Shown here: one piece after another, positions 29,809 through 38,996 of the stretch
How the letters are laid out: each line of letters opens with the position of its first letter
Position numbering within the stretch: the first letter of the stretch is position 1
DNA from: Aquiflexum sp. TKW24L
GTDB taxonomy: Bacteria; Bacteroidota; Bacteroidia; Cytophagales; Cyclobacteriaceae
DNA length: 64,000 bases
Assembly (NCBI RefSeq): GCF_023502205.1
Contig: NZ_JAMFLG010000001.1
Coordinates: 248,001-312,000, forward strand
Reading direction: 5' to 3'
The notes under the pieces: model-generated
What the model was told of the DNA's origin: nothing
The model's input: the letters and a program-made list of their open reading frames with translations, nothing else
Databases searched by the model: none
Position numbers and translations under genes: made by a program

Positions 29809-29837
29809 GGGACGAAAGCATGCATTTATTGTCCGAA
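29809..29837. promoter_or_regulatory. GGACGAA...TTTATTGTCC motif, copy 3
   Basis: GGGACGAAAGCATGC then ATTTATTGTCCGAA, followed by CGATATCAAAAA, a tail also found after copy 4. It lies about 160 bp upstream of the amine oxidase ATG. Unlike the other five copies its target gene is on the plus strand, so the element may work in either orientation. Confidence 0.6.
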
Positions 29838-29997
29838 CGATATCAAAAACTTTCCCAACGAATTTTGAAATTAAAAATTTTAAATAGATATTTTTCTAAT
29901 TCAACAAATTTTATTTTTCCATTTTGATTATATTAAAATAAAGTTGCTAATTTACTTAAATTAGAAAAAACCATCTCCAATCAATAACATCAAACAA

Positions 29998-31998
29998 ATG
30001 AGAAAGAAATCCTCCTTTTATCTTACTAGTTGCCTTTTCCTTCTCATCAGTGGGGATTTATTTTCTCAGTCTTCGGTCATGCAATTTAGGCATCCCTTGG
30101 ACCCGCTTGACACCAATGAGATTAAGATTGTCAAACAGGTTTTATTGAAAGAAAATAAGGTCAGAAATGACAGCAGCAGTTTATACAGTATCATCAACAT
30201 ACAAGAACCCCCCAAAAGTGAGGTGTTGGCATATAAACCAGGAGATGATTTCAGGCGTGAAGCATTTGCCTATGTGTATGATTATCCTGCAAATGCCTTG
30301 GGAAAAGCAGTTATTGACTTAAAGCAACAAAAATTACTGTCTTTCGAAAAGATTGAAGGAAAACAACCTACAGGTGCTTTCAAAGCAGATTCTGTTTCTT
30401 CCGAAATTGTGAAAAATAATGCTGAATGGATAGCTGCACTTACCAAAAGAGGCATAAACCCAGATTCGGTGAAAGCAAGCCATGGGAATTTTGCCGCTGA
30501 TCTTGGACTTGCTCCATTGGGCAATAGGGAACTGATTATTTCTCCTGCCTACAAAAACAAGCAGTTTAACCGAGTGCCAATTGGAGGGATTTATGCCTTT
30601 GTGGATATAACAGACAAAAAAGTTCTGAAGGTAGTGGATACTGGAGGTGGCTGGTCAGAACCTGTGAAGGTGGGCTATTTCGAGGGAGATTCCATCAAAA
30701 TTGACATGACCGCTCCCAAACAAGTGCTGATTACACAGCCTGAGGGGGTCAATTACCGCATTGAAGGAAATCAGGTCATTTCTCCCCTTTGGAAATTCAG
30801 ATTCAGCGTTCACAGTAGGGAAGGTTTGGTAATCCATGACCTGCACTACTTTGACCAAGAGCAAAAGAAGTGGCGCTATATCATGTATCGGGGCGGACTT
30901 GCAGAAATGATCGTGAATTATGGTTCTCCTGATTTGTTGAATGCCTCAAACAATTATTTTGATGTCGGAGAATTCAGGTTATTTCAGACCAAAGCCAGAC
31001 CACTCACCTATGGTGCTGACGCTCCGGAAAACGCCACTTATCTGCCCGCGGTATTGCATGATGATTTTGCCAAACCTATTGTATCGGATAGTGCTATTGC
31101 TGTATTTGAAGAATTTGGTGGAGTGCTGTGGAGGCATCAAAACCATGCCCGGCGCGCGACTGATCTCGCAATCAAGTATTACATCACCGCAGGAAATTAT
31201 GATTATGGATTTAAATGGATTTTCAAAGAGGACGGTACGGTAGTCATCGTTACCGAACTCAATGGTATCGCGCATATTCGGGTTGTGGAGCGGGTAACGG
31301 ATGATCCCGGAAGTGCTGATGAATCCTATCAGGGGCATTATTTTGGAACTATCGTCGAGCCGCACGTGGAAGCGAACAACCATCAGCACTTTTTCATTTT
31401 CCGGCTAGATCTCGATATTGACGGACAGCATAATTCCGTGGGGGAAATGAACATGGTGGCAGTTCCTAAGGGCCCGGACAATCCCTATGGAAATTCCATT
31501 ATCGGAAAAATGGATATGTTTAAGAATGAGCTTGAAGCCAAACGCATGGCCAATGCTGCCAGCAGCAGGATGTGGATGGTCATGAATCATCATGTGAAGA
31601 ATAAATTCAACCATATGTCATCCTACATGCTTATGCCAAGTCCAGGTGTTGTGCCTTTGGCGGAAGTTGGTTCTTCGCTTTACAACCGTGCTGGGGCACT
31701 TTATCATCATTTTTGGACGACACCTTATAGGGCTGATGAAATGCATCCTACGGGTGATTTTCCGGTCAGCAACCAGAAAAATGAAGGATTGCCTACATGG
31801 ACGCAGCAAAACAGGAACATTGATAATACCGATGTGGTCATTTGGTATGTGGCCGGGGTCAATCACATCGTCCGGCCTGAGGAATGGCCAATCATGAATC
31901 AACATACGGTATCGATTACCTTAATGCCCTTTGGCTTTATGTCAAAAAACCCGGTTTTAGGTTTGCCCCCGGTCAAATTGCCAACAACTGGTAATTAA
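29998..31998 (+). CDS. Copper amine oxidase (primary-amine oxidase), secreted
   Basis: A 666-residue topaquinone enzyme that oxidises primary amines to aldehydes, releasing ammonia and hydrogen peroxide. A signal peptide (ends SGDLFSQ) sends it to the periplasm. The active site is complete: Tyr401 in TAGNYDYG (precursor of the quinone cofactor), catalytic base Asp322 in NYFDVGEF, copper ligands His462 and His464 (NNHQHFF) and His623 (VNHIVRPEEWPIM). The length fits the family. It stands alone, with GGACGAA motif copy 3 upstream and a hairpin just after the stop. Confidence 0.95.
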   Translation: MRKKSSFYLTSCLFLLISGDLFSQSSVMQFRHPLDPLDTNEIKIVKQVLLKENKVRNDSSSLYSIINIQEPPKSEVLAYKPGDDFRREAFAYVYDYPANALGKAVIDLKQQKLLSFEKIEGKQPTGAFKADSVSSEIVKNNAEWIAALTKRGINPDSVKASHGNFAADLGLAPLGNRELIISPAYKNKQFNRVPIGGIYAFVDITDKKVLKVVDTGGGWSEPVKVGYFEGDSIKIDMTAPKQVLITQPEGVNYRIEGNQVISPLWKFRFSVHSREGLVIHDLHYFDQEQKKWRYIMYRGGLAEMIVNYGSPDLLNASNNYFDVGEFRLFQTKARPLTYGADAPENATYLPAVLHDDFAKPIVSDSAIAVFEEFGGVLWRHQNHARRATDLAIKYYITAGNYDYGFKWIFKEDGTVVIVTELNGIAHIRVVERVTDDPGSADESYQGHYFGTIVEPHVEANNHQHFFIFRLDLDIDGQHNSVGEMNMVAVPKGPDNPYGNSIIGKMDMFKNELEAKRMANAASSRMWMVMNHHVKNKFNHMSSYMLMPSPGVVPLAEVGSSLYNRAGALYHHFWTTPYRADEMHPTGDFPVSNQKNEGLPTWTQQNRNIDNTDVVIWYVAGVNHIVRPEEWPIMNQHTVSITLMPFGFMSKNPVLGLPPVKLPTTGN

Positions 31999-32043
31999 AC
32001 CCGAAATATGCATTGGCAATTCTATTACGAAACCTAATGCATA
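31996..32043 (+). terminator. Hairpin directly after the amine oxidase gene
   Basis: Arms ATATGCATT (32007-32015) and AATGCATAT (32035-32043) can pair right after the amine oxidase stop. There is no U-tract, so a terminator role is tentative. The first 37 bases recur in similar form at 32346-32382, making a direct repeat 350 bp apart. Confidence 0.4.
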
Positions 32044-32421
32044 TTCCATCCGACTTAACCAACTGTGATTTTAAGAAGAAATTAAATATCAACCTTTCTG
32101 AGAAGATGAATTGGATTATTTCCTAGAGTCACTTTTTGTCTTGATACAAAAAGTAACCAAAAAAATCAAGACGACGGAATCCTATCAGCCCACAAGGCCG
32201 GAGCCGGCCCGGTCCGTCGTCTTTCCTCCCCTGATCTACTCAGTTGATCTCGTTTATATTGATTGGTGATTTTTGTTTACTTCTTTCAATCCCTTATTTA
32301 AAGTTATCTCCATTACGTTACTTTTTTAAAGTCTTATAGTCTGGGTAAACCCGAAATATGAATTAGTAATTCTATTACAAACTTTAATTACTTCAGTCAA
32401 TGGTTTTGTCTTGACCATGAC
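31999..32421. other. Intergenic region with two small repeat elements
   Basis: About 420 bp without a gene. It holds the direct-repeat pair (31996-32032 and 32346-32382, consensus AAACCCGAAATATG...AATTCTATTAC) and, between them, an element with a GTC-rich hairpin (32168-32223). The rest is unremarkable. Confidence 0.6.
32130..32225. repeat. Hairpin element with AAGACGACGGA / TCCGTCGTCTT arms
   Basis: A front part with inverted ACTTTTTGT and ACAAAAAGT (32130-32155) is followed by a large hairpin whose 11-base arms AAGACGACGGA and TCCGTCGTCTT enclose about 35 GC-rich bases. The layout is that of a small non-coding mobile repeat. Only one copy is in the window. Confidence 0.55.
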
Positions 32422-32808
32422 TCAATTCGGGCTTTTCCGGTGCATGGTTGCCTGTTCATAGGAATAGGTCAGTTTGATCAATATTCCTTCATCAAACATC
32501 CTTCCCAAAAATTGCAGGCCCGCAGGTAGATTTCCAGCCGTAAATCCCATGGGAACAGTGAAGGCTGGTTGCCCAGTATGGGGAGATATAATCTGACTGT
32601 TATCCCCTTTATATTCTTCTTCAAAAAAGGCTATTCTGGCAGGTTTATTATTCCATGATGGGTATACCAAGGCATCCAATTGCAGTTCATCCATTTTCTT
32701 CTCGATGGCCTCCCTAAAAGCAACCCTTCTGATATCTGTAAAAGCATCCCCACATGGGATGGTAGAATTTTCGCATTGTTTTTTTGGCCTATAGGGTATT
32801 GAAATTTC
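32422..32808 (-). pseudogene. C-terminal fragment of an amidase-signature enzyme
   Basis: The frame gives about 110 residues that match the end of amidase-signature proteins (LDALVYPSWNNKPARI, HTGQPAFTVPMGF, NLPAGLQFLGRMFDEG, YSYEQAT). The catalytic Ser-Ser-Lys region, which lies in the missing N-terminal two thirds, is absent. Homology is readable upstream of the first Met (PCGDAFTDIRRVAFREAIEK), ending in a stop at 32809-32811 where the transposase-associated repeat block begins. The gene was probably cut by arrival of that block; no 5' part is found on its other side. Confidence 0.8.
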
Positions 32809-32819
32809 TTACTTGCTGA

Positions 32820-33243
32820 TTATATTCCGTACCCGCCTACAGGACGGGCAGGCCTAAAGGCACGGAGGGGGTTTGGTTAATTTTTTGTTCTACCCATATC
32901 AAGTCCCTAAAGGGACAATTCTCCCAGATCATCTTCAAAACGGGCAGGCCTAAAGGCACGGTTTTCTATATTTTCAATTTTTTCTACCCATATTTTATCC
33001 CTAAAAGGCTACCCATATTCAGTCCCTAAAGGGACCGGGATCATTTGCTAATCGTTTAATTTATCTACCAATATTTTGTCCCTAAAGGGACTGATATTTT
33101 GATGCAATTATTCTATCCCAAAGTTGTATTGCTGTAAACTGATATTTTGAATATCTGTCGTTTTTCGGTCCCTTTAGGGACCTGCTATGGGTAGAAACAT
33201 TAAATAAGATTTGACCATCTGTGCCTTTAGGTACAGCATATAT
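32820..33243. repeat. Palindrome cluster, left flank of the array
   Basis: It contains a GTACCCGCCTAC...GGACGGGCAGGCC hairpin near 32830-32853, several copies of CCCTAAAGGGAC or its inverse (near 32910, 33015, 33080, 33170), the phrases TCTACCCATAT and CCTAAAGGCACGG, and ends with GTGCCTTTAGGTAC before the transposase stop. This is the composition expected of REP-type substrates of an IS200-like transposase. Confidence 0.75.
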
Positions 33244-33705
33244 TTATTCAATTGGCTTGAAAATATACCGTGGATCATATTCAATTTCATGAATCTTCAA
33301 AAGCTCTTCGTATTCTTCAAGAAAAGATCTTTTTGAATGATGTATTTCCTGATCCTGAATATACTTGATTACCCTAGGTACCTGATTTTTTGAATAAGAG
33401 AAAGCTCCATAACCGGATTGCCAAGAAAACTTTCCTTTGACAAAACCTTTTGTATTTATCCATTTGGATGAATCTTCCTTCACCATTTGCATCAAATCTG
33501 CCAATGCTTGTGTAGGCCTAAGGCCAATCAGTAAATGAACATGGTCAGGCATCCCGTTAATTTGCAAAACCTTATGATCATAATTTTGAACCACTCCGGT
33601 GATGTATTTATAGAGCTCATCTTTCCAACTGCTTTGGATTAGAGAAACTCGATTTTGAACTGCAAATACAGCCTGAATATGAATTTGTGTATAGGTATTT
33701 GCCAT
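33244..33705 (-). CDS. IS200-like / REP-associated tyrosine transposase, copy 1
   Basis: A 153-residue Y1 transposase: HUH motif His55-Val-His57 (GMPDHVHLLIGL), the WQSGYGAFSYSK stretch and the likely nucleophile Tyr115 in RVIKYIQDQEIHH. The small size, lack of a TnpB partner and flanking palindromes suggest a REP-associated (RAYT-like) single-strand transposase that cuts and moves the hairpins. The protein is identical to copies 2 and 3, so all three may be active. Confidence 0.9.
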   Translation of the reverse strand: MANTYTQIHIQAVFAVQNRVSLIQSSWKDELYKYITGVVQNYDHKVLQINGMPDHVHLLIGLRPTQALADLMQMVKEDSSKWINTKGFVKGKFSWQSGYGAFSYSKNQVPRVIKYIQDQEIHHSKRSFLEEYEELLKIHEIEYDPRYIFKPIE

Positions 33706-34159
33706 CGTAAATATTATATCCCGTACCCGCCTACCGGACGGGCAGGCCTAAAGGCACGGAGGGGGTTTGGTTAATTTTTTGTTCTACCCATATCAAGTCC
33801 CTAAAGGGACAATTCTCCCAGATCATCTTCAAAACGGGCAGGCCGAAAGGCACGATTTTTCATATTTCCATTTTTTCTACCCATAATTTGTTCTTTAGGG
33901 CTACCCATATTCTGTCCCTAAAGGGACAGGGATTATTTGCTAATCGTTTAATTTATCTACCAATATTTTGTCCCTATAGGGACCGGGTCTATATCAAATC
34001 AATCCATCCATTGTATTATCCTTATATCCTTGAATTGAAAATCAAATGAGAATGGTATTTAAATCTGCTTTCATCTTTTGTTTAGTCCCTTTAGGGACTT
34101 TATATCGGTAGAAACATATTGATGATATTCATTTCTGTGCCTTTAGGTACAGGATCTAT
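33706..34159. repeat. Palindrome cluster between transposase copies 1 and 2
   Basis: 454 bp with the GTACCCGCCTACCGGACGGG hairpin, GTCCCTAAAGGGAC, TGTCCCTAAAGGGACA, TGTCCCTATAGGGAC and GTCCCTTTAGGGAC palindromes, and the GTGCCTTTAGGTAC end. It looks the same as the next spacer (34622-35075). Confidence 0.8.
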
Positions 34160-34621
34160 TTATTCAATTGGCTTGAAAATATACCGTGGATCATATTCAA
34201 TTTCATGAATCTTCAAAAGCTCTTCGTATTCTTCAAGAAAAGATCTTTTTGAATGATGTATTTCCTGATCCTGAATATACTTGATTACCCTAGGTACCTG
34301 ATTTTTTGAATAAGAGAAAGCTCCATAACCGGATTGCCAAGAAAACTTTCCTTTGACAAAACCTTTTGTATTTATCCATTTGGATGAATCTTCCTTCACC
34401 ATTTGCATCAAATCTGCCAATGCTTGTGTAGGCCTAAGGCCAATCAGTAAATGAACATGGTCAGGCATCCCGTTAATTTGCAAAACCTTATGATCATAAT
34501 TTTGAACCACTCCGGTGATGTATTTATAGAGCTCATCTTTCCAACTGCTTTGGATTAGAGAAACTCGATTTTGAACTGCAAATACAGCCTGAATATGAAT
34601 TTGTGTATAGGTATTTGCCAT
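34160..34621 (-). CDS. IS200-like / REP-associated tyrosine transposase, copy 2
   Basis: Identical in protein sequence to copy 1, exactly 916 bp further on. HUH residues 55-57 and Tyr115 are intact. Its identity over coding and spacer DNA to copy 1 shows the duplication is very recent. Confidence 0.9.
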   Translation of the reverse strand: MANTYTQIHIQAVFAVQNRVSLIQSSWKDELYKYITGVVQNYDHKVLQINGMPDHVHLLIGLRPTQALADLMQMVKEDSSKWINTKGFVKGKFSWQSGYGAFSYSKNQVPRVIKYIQDQEIHHSKRSFLEEYEELLKIHEIEYDPRYIFKPIE

Positions 34622-35075
34622 CGTAAATATTATATCCCGTACCCGCCTACCGGACGGGCAGGCCTAAAGGCACGGAGGGGGTTTGGTTAATTTTTTGTTC
34701 TACCCATATCAAGTCCCTAAAGGGACAATTCTCCCAGATCATCTTCAAAACGGGCAGGCCGAAAGGCACGATTTTTCATATTTCCATTTTTTCTACCCAT
34801 AATTTGTTCTTTAGGGCTACCCATATTCTGTCCCTAAAGGGACAGGGATTATTTGCTAATCGTTTAATTTATCTACCAATATTTTGTCCCTATAGGGACC
34901 GGGTCTATATCAAATCAATCCATCCATTGTATTATCCTTATATCCTTGAATTGAAAATCAAATGAGAATGGTATTTAAATCTGCTTTCATCTTTTGTTTA
35001 GTCCCTTTAGGGACTTTATATCGGTAGAAACATATTGATGATATTCATTTCTGTGCCTTTAGGTACAGGATCTAT
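34622..35075. repeat. Palindrome cluster between transposase copies 2 and 3
   Basis: It appears base-for-base the same as the cluster at 33706-34159, with the same set of GGGAC palindromes in the same order. Confidence 0.8.
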
Positions 35076-35537
35076 TTATTCAATTGGCTTGAAAATATAC
35101 CGTGGATCATATTCAATTTCATGAATCTTCAAAAGCTCTTCGTATTCTTCAAGAAAAGATCTTTTTGAATGATGTATTTCCTGATCCTGAATATACTTGA
35201 TTACCCTAGGTACCTGATTTTTTGAATAAGAGAAAGCTCCATAACCGGATTGCCAAGAAAACTTTCCTTTGACAAAACCTTTTGTATTTATCCATTTGGA
35301 TGAATCTTCCTTCACCATTTGCATCAAATCTGCCAATGCTTGTGTAGGCCTAAGGCCAATCAGTAAATGAACATGGTCAGGCATCCCGTTAATTTGCAAA
35401 ACCTTATGATCATAATTTTGAACCACTCCGGTGATGTATTTATAGAGCTCATCTTTCCAACTGCTTTGGATTAGAGAAACTCGATTTTGAACTGCAAATA
35501 CAGCCTGAATATGAATTTGTGTATAGGTATTTGCCAT
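35076..35537 (-). CDS. IS200-like / REP-associated tyrosine transposase, copy 3
   Basis: Identical protein to copies 1 and 2 with HUH and Tyr115 intact. It is the last full copy of the tandem array. Confidence 0.9.
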   Translation of the reverse strand: MANTYTQIHIQAVFAVQNRVSLIQSSWKDELYKYITGVVQNYDHKVLQINGMPDHVHLLIGLRPTQALADLMQMVKEDSSKWINTKGFVKGKFSWQSGYGAFSYSKNQVPRVIKYIQDQEIHHSKRSFLEEYEELLKIHEIEYDPRYIFKPIE

Positions 35538-35992
35538 CGTAAATATTATATCCCGTACCCGCCTACCGGACGGGCAGGCCTAAAGGCACGGAGGGGGTTT
35601 GGTTAATTTTTTGTTCTACCCATATCAAGTCCCTAAAGGGACAATTCTCCCAGATCATCTTCAAAACGGGCAGGCCGAAAGGCACGATTTTTCATATTTC
35701 CATTTTTTCTACCCATAATTTGTTCTTTAGGGCTACCCATATTCTGTCCCTAAAGGGACAGGGATTATTTGCTAATCGTTTAATTTATCTACCAATATTT
35801 TGTCCCTATAGGGACCAGGTCTATATCAAATCAATCCATCCATTGTATTATCCTTTTATCCTTGAATTGAAAATCAAATGAGAATGGTATTTAAATCTGC
35901 TTTCATCTTTTGTTTAGTCCCTATAGGGACCTTATATCGGTAGAAACATTAAATTAGATTTGACCATCTGTGCCTTTAGGTACAGGATCTAT
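35538..35992. repeat. Palindrome cluster, right side of the array
   Basis: Same design as the inner spacers but with several substitutions (GGGACCAGG for GGGACCGGG, CCTTTTATCC for CCTTATATCC, GTCCCTATAGGGACC for GTCCCTTTAGGGACT) and a different right end, AAACATTAAATTAGATTTGACC. These mark it as the outer, older spacer of the array. Confidence 0.75.
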
Positions 35993-36025
35993 TTATTCAA
36001 TTGGCTTGAAAATATACCGTGGATC
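35993..36025 (-). pseudogene. Tail of a fourth transposase copy
   Basis: These 33 bases encode only the last ten residues (DPRYIFKPIE) and the stop of the transposase. The match breaks at GGATC / CTCATC, immediately before the next gene. It marks the right boundary of the amplified unit. Confidence 0.85.
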
Positions 36026-36026
36026 C

Positions 36027-36218
36027 TCATCCTATCTTTCCATCTCCATCAATGTCTTTTCCACTTTGCTCCTCGAGAATCTTTAGGGTGCTGATCAAAA
36101 GAGATTTGGTCTTCTGAAGTTCATATTCTAAGAAAGCGACCCTCGCTTCCAAGGTTTCAGCCCTGCCTTTTTGATCAGAGATTTGGCTTTGTTGAATTAG
36201 ATTCCAAAATAGTCCCAT
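36027..36218 (-). CDS. Small coiled-coil protein with EF-hand-like tail
   Basis: A 63-residue frame of unknown function. Residues 15-50 are strongly coiled-coil-like (AETLEARVAFLEYELQKTKSLL) and the last residues, DIDGDGKIG, look like one calcium-binding EF-hand loop. It is on the same strand as the molybdenum enzyme, about 60 bp after it. Its C-terminus abuts the transposase array, so the tail may have been cut or altered by the insertion. It could also be a chance frame, but the composition argues for a real gene. Confidence 0.5.
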   Translation of the reverse strand: MGLFWNLIQQSQISDQKGRAETLEARVAFLEYELQKTKSLLISTLKILEEQSGKDIDGDGKIG

Positions 36219-36280
36219 GGTATTAATTTTTAAAGATTTTTAAAACAGACTGCATCTCTTGATGCCAAGAGAAAATCGGA

Positions 36281-38507
36281 TCAAGTCGTCGGACGGATTG
36301 AAGCCCGCAGGTCATTTTTTGAAATAGGAAGTTGTCGGATTCGGATTCCGGTAGCATCAAAGATGGCATTGGTCACGGCCGGGGCTATAAGAGGCGTACT
36401 TGGTTCGCCCGCTCCTCCGGGGGGATTTCCGGAATTCATGATATGGGTTTCAATTTTTGGTGCCTCATTCATTCGGGTAACCGGGTAATTATGGAAGTTA
36501 CCTTGTGCAACTGCCCCGTTTTCGATGGTAATCTCTCCGGTCATGGCAGCGGCCAAGCCGTAGATTATTCCACTTTCCATTTGGGCAATGAATCCATTCG
36601 GGTGAATGGCAAAACCCGGATCAACTGCACAGACTACCCGATGAACTTTTACCTTTCCATCAACGCCGACTTCCACTTCTGCTACCTCAGCCACAATGGA
36701 TCCAAAAGATTGAGCAATGGCGATGCCTCTGCCCCAATTGGCAGGAAGGGGCGCTCCCCAGTTTGACTTTTCGTAAACCAAGTCTAACACACTCTGAAAC
36801 CTTGGCTGATCCTTTATCAATTTTTTCCTAAAGGCAAAAGGATCTTGCTTGGCAGCATGGGCCATTTCATCAATGAAGGATTCTGTCAAAAAACCATGGG
36901 TCGAATGGTCGACACTTCGCCAGTTGCCCCAAGGCACATGGGAGGCTGGGCTAGAATATTGAATCAACTGATTGGGAATATTGTAAGGAATATCCGCAGC
37001 CTCCAGGCGGATGATGTTTGAAGATAAACTGATGGGTATAAGCGACGGGAAGTCCTGATTGATCCAAGCCCGCCTTCATCCTACTGATAGTCGCCTCCCG
37101 ATAGACATCGTGCTGTGTATCTTCCTCTCTTGACCAGATTAATTTGACCGGGTAGTCCACTTCCCTTGCGATCAATATCGCCTGCTTCATCACATCTGTC
37201 TCGCCGCGTCTTCCAAAGGCTCCACCCAAGAGTTGGTTATGTACAGTAACCTGATCGATATCTATTTCAAGGAGTTCTGCCGCGGCGGACCTGACTCCAA
37301 GGGGGTTTTGACTTCCACACCAAACCTCACATTTTCCATCGTGCACCCATGCAGTGCAGTTCATGGGTTCCATCGTGGCGTGGGCCAAAAACGGAAGTTG
37401 GTATTCTGCCTCAACCAGGATCGCTGCCTGTTCTAATGCTTTTGTAGCATCTCCGTCTTTGAAGTGTTTATCCAGATTTCCATCTGCCAAATCCGCATCC
37501 ATGGCTTTGCGATAGCGGTCTATGATTTCTTCCTGATTCAGTCCACTATTTTCAGTAATTTCAAATTCTATCGGAAGTGCATCCAACGCAGTTTTCGCCA
37601 GCCAATACCCATCAGCAATGACAACCACTGCATCTCCTAAGTTTAAAATCTTTTTCACACCTTGTTGGCTTGAAGAGACGGTAGTGTCTAAAGATTTTAC
37701 TTTACTTCCAAAAACCGGTGCTGCCTTAATCGAGGCATATTTCATTCCGGGTACCTGCACATCCATTCCAAACTGAGCTTCCCCGGTCACCTTGGCCGGT
37801 ATATCGAATCTTGGCAGGGAAGTCCCCATGAGGGTAAACTCTTCAGGTGATTTTAGCTTTGGATGGGTGGGCATTTTGACCTTGGCTGCAGCAGGTGCAA
37901 GCTCCGCAAAAGTGGCGCTTCGGTTACTTATTTGGTGACTTATGATGCTATTTTGGGCAGTAAGTTCCTCAACAGGCACCTTCCATGTAGCTGCAGCGGC
38001 TTGCATCAGCATGGATTTGGCTGCTGCCCCTGCGATCCGCATGGCTTGCTGACCGGTAAATCTCACCGAAGCACTTCCGCCTGTAATCTGGAAATTCAGA
38101 GATTTGACGGCAGTGAGGAAAACCCCGTCGATCGTTTCATCTATAAACTTGGGGAAAGTTGCATTGCCTGCGACAAAACCTTTCAACACGCTTAAATTGG
38201 CATATTCTTTATCGGCGGGAGCTTCCTGAAACTTCACTTTTGACCAATCAGCATCCATTTCGTCAGCGAGCATCATCGCCAAGGTGGTATGCACGCCCTG
38301 CCCCATTTCGGCATGTGGAATGATTGCCGTGACCGTATTATCCGGAGCGATTTTGAGCCAAACATTCATGACCGTTTCTCCTTCTGAAGCTATCAATCCG
38401 GCTACTTTTGAGGAACGGTTTCCCGGTCGGATCGCTATCCCAATTACCAAGGTGCCTCCCGCCAAAACTCCGGCTCCTATAAATGCGCGTCTAGTCCATT
38501 TTTTCAT
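36281..38507 (-). pseudogene. Isoquinoline 1-oxidoreductase-type molybdopterin subunit, broken by a frameshift
   Basis: Two frames together make one enzyme of about 740 residues, the usual length of IorB-like xanthine dehydrogenase family subunits. The first (36951-38507) has a Tat-type signal (TRRAFIGAGVLAGG) and motifs HAEMGQGVHTTLAMMLADE, AHATMEPMNCTAW and GGAFGRRGETD; the second (36281-36967) supplies the C-terminal part (PWGNWRSVDHSTHGFLTESF, PPGGAGEPSTPLIAPA). They join near nt 37021: dropping one A of the AA at 37021-37022 restores HQFISNIIRLEAADIPYN. The enzyme would be periplasmic and oxidise N-heterocycles or aldehydes together with the iron-sulfur subunit upstream. A sequencing error is possible, since both parts are otherwise intact. 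Confidence 0.85.
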
Positions 38508-38519
38508 TTTCGTATTGGT

Positions 38520-38996
38520 TTAGAGCGTATTGGAAGTTTGGAGAGATGCTGAAGCGCGCTGAATGGCTGACTTAATTCTACCATACATGCCGCAGCGACA
38601 GATGTTTCCTGACATGGCGGCATCGATTTCTTCCTCGCTTGGAGAGGGATTTTCATTCAATAGCGCTACCGCAGACATGATTTGTCCGGATTGGCAATAG
38701 CCACATTGGGGCGTCTGTTCTTCAATCCAAGCTTGCTGCACGATATGAGGTGTGTTTTTATCTAGGGCAATTCCTTCAATGGTGGTGATGTTTTTCTCTT
38801 CAGCCGAGATCGCCGAAGTTACGCAAGAGCGAACAGGTTGGCCATCAAGATGAACAGTACAGGCCCCACATTGAGCGATACCGCATCCAAACTTGGTCCC
38901 GGTCAATCCACACTGTTCACGGATTACCCAAAGCAAGGGTATGTCAGCCGAGGCATCTACTTTATATTCCTTTCCATTAATAGTCAAACTGGTCAT
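38520..38996 (-). CDS. 2Fe-2S subunit of isoquinoline 1-oxidoreductase-type enzyme
   Basis: A 158-residue small subunit with two [2Fe-2S] sites: Cys38, Cys43, Cys46 and Cys58 (plant ferredoxin type), then Cys98, Cys101, Cys133 and Cys135 (QCGYCQSG ... [10 protein letters not shown]). It passes electrons from the molybdenum site of the partner encoded 12 bp downstream to an acceptor, probably a c-type cytochrome. It has no signal of its own, as expected if it is exported with the Tat-bearing large subunit. It is intact although its partner is frameshifted. Confidence 0.93.
   Translation of the reverse strand: MTSLTINGKEYKVDASADIPLLWVIREQCGLTGTKFGCGIAQCGACTVHLDGQPVRSCVTSAISAEEKNITTIEGIALDKNTPHIVQQAWIEEQTPQCGYCQSGQIMSAVALLNENPSPSEEEIDAAMSGNICRCGMYGRIKSAIQRASASLQTSNTL

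Larger units (their letters stand above)
29593..29997. other. Divergent intergenic region between cysQ and the amine oxidase
   Basis: About 405 bp holding promoters for both divergent genes. It contains a decayed serine hydrolase fragment (29660-29740) and copy 3 of the GGACGAA motif (29809-29837). The last 120 bp before the amine oxidase are extremely AT-rich. Confidence 0.6.
32820..36026. repeat. Tandem array: 916-bp unit with IS200-like transposase and palindromes, three full copies plus ends
   Basis: Three transposase genes begin exactly 916 bp apart (33244, 34160, 35076, low ends). Spacer 1 and spacer 2 look identical. The left flank (32820-33243) is a diverged copy of the spacer and the right end (35993-36025) is the tail of a fourth transposase. 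Bases just left of the first transposase (AAACATTAAATAAGATTTGACC) resemble those right of the third (AAACATTAAATTAGATTTGACC) more than the inner spacers do, as expected if unequal crossing-over amplified a single insertion. Every spacer carries GTCCCTAAAGGGAC-type palindromes. Confidence 0.9.

Noticed and set aside
33244-35537. Autonomous IS605-type element with TnpB
   Set aside because: No TnpB-like frame lies in the 916-bp unit; the spacers hold only palindromes.
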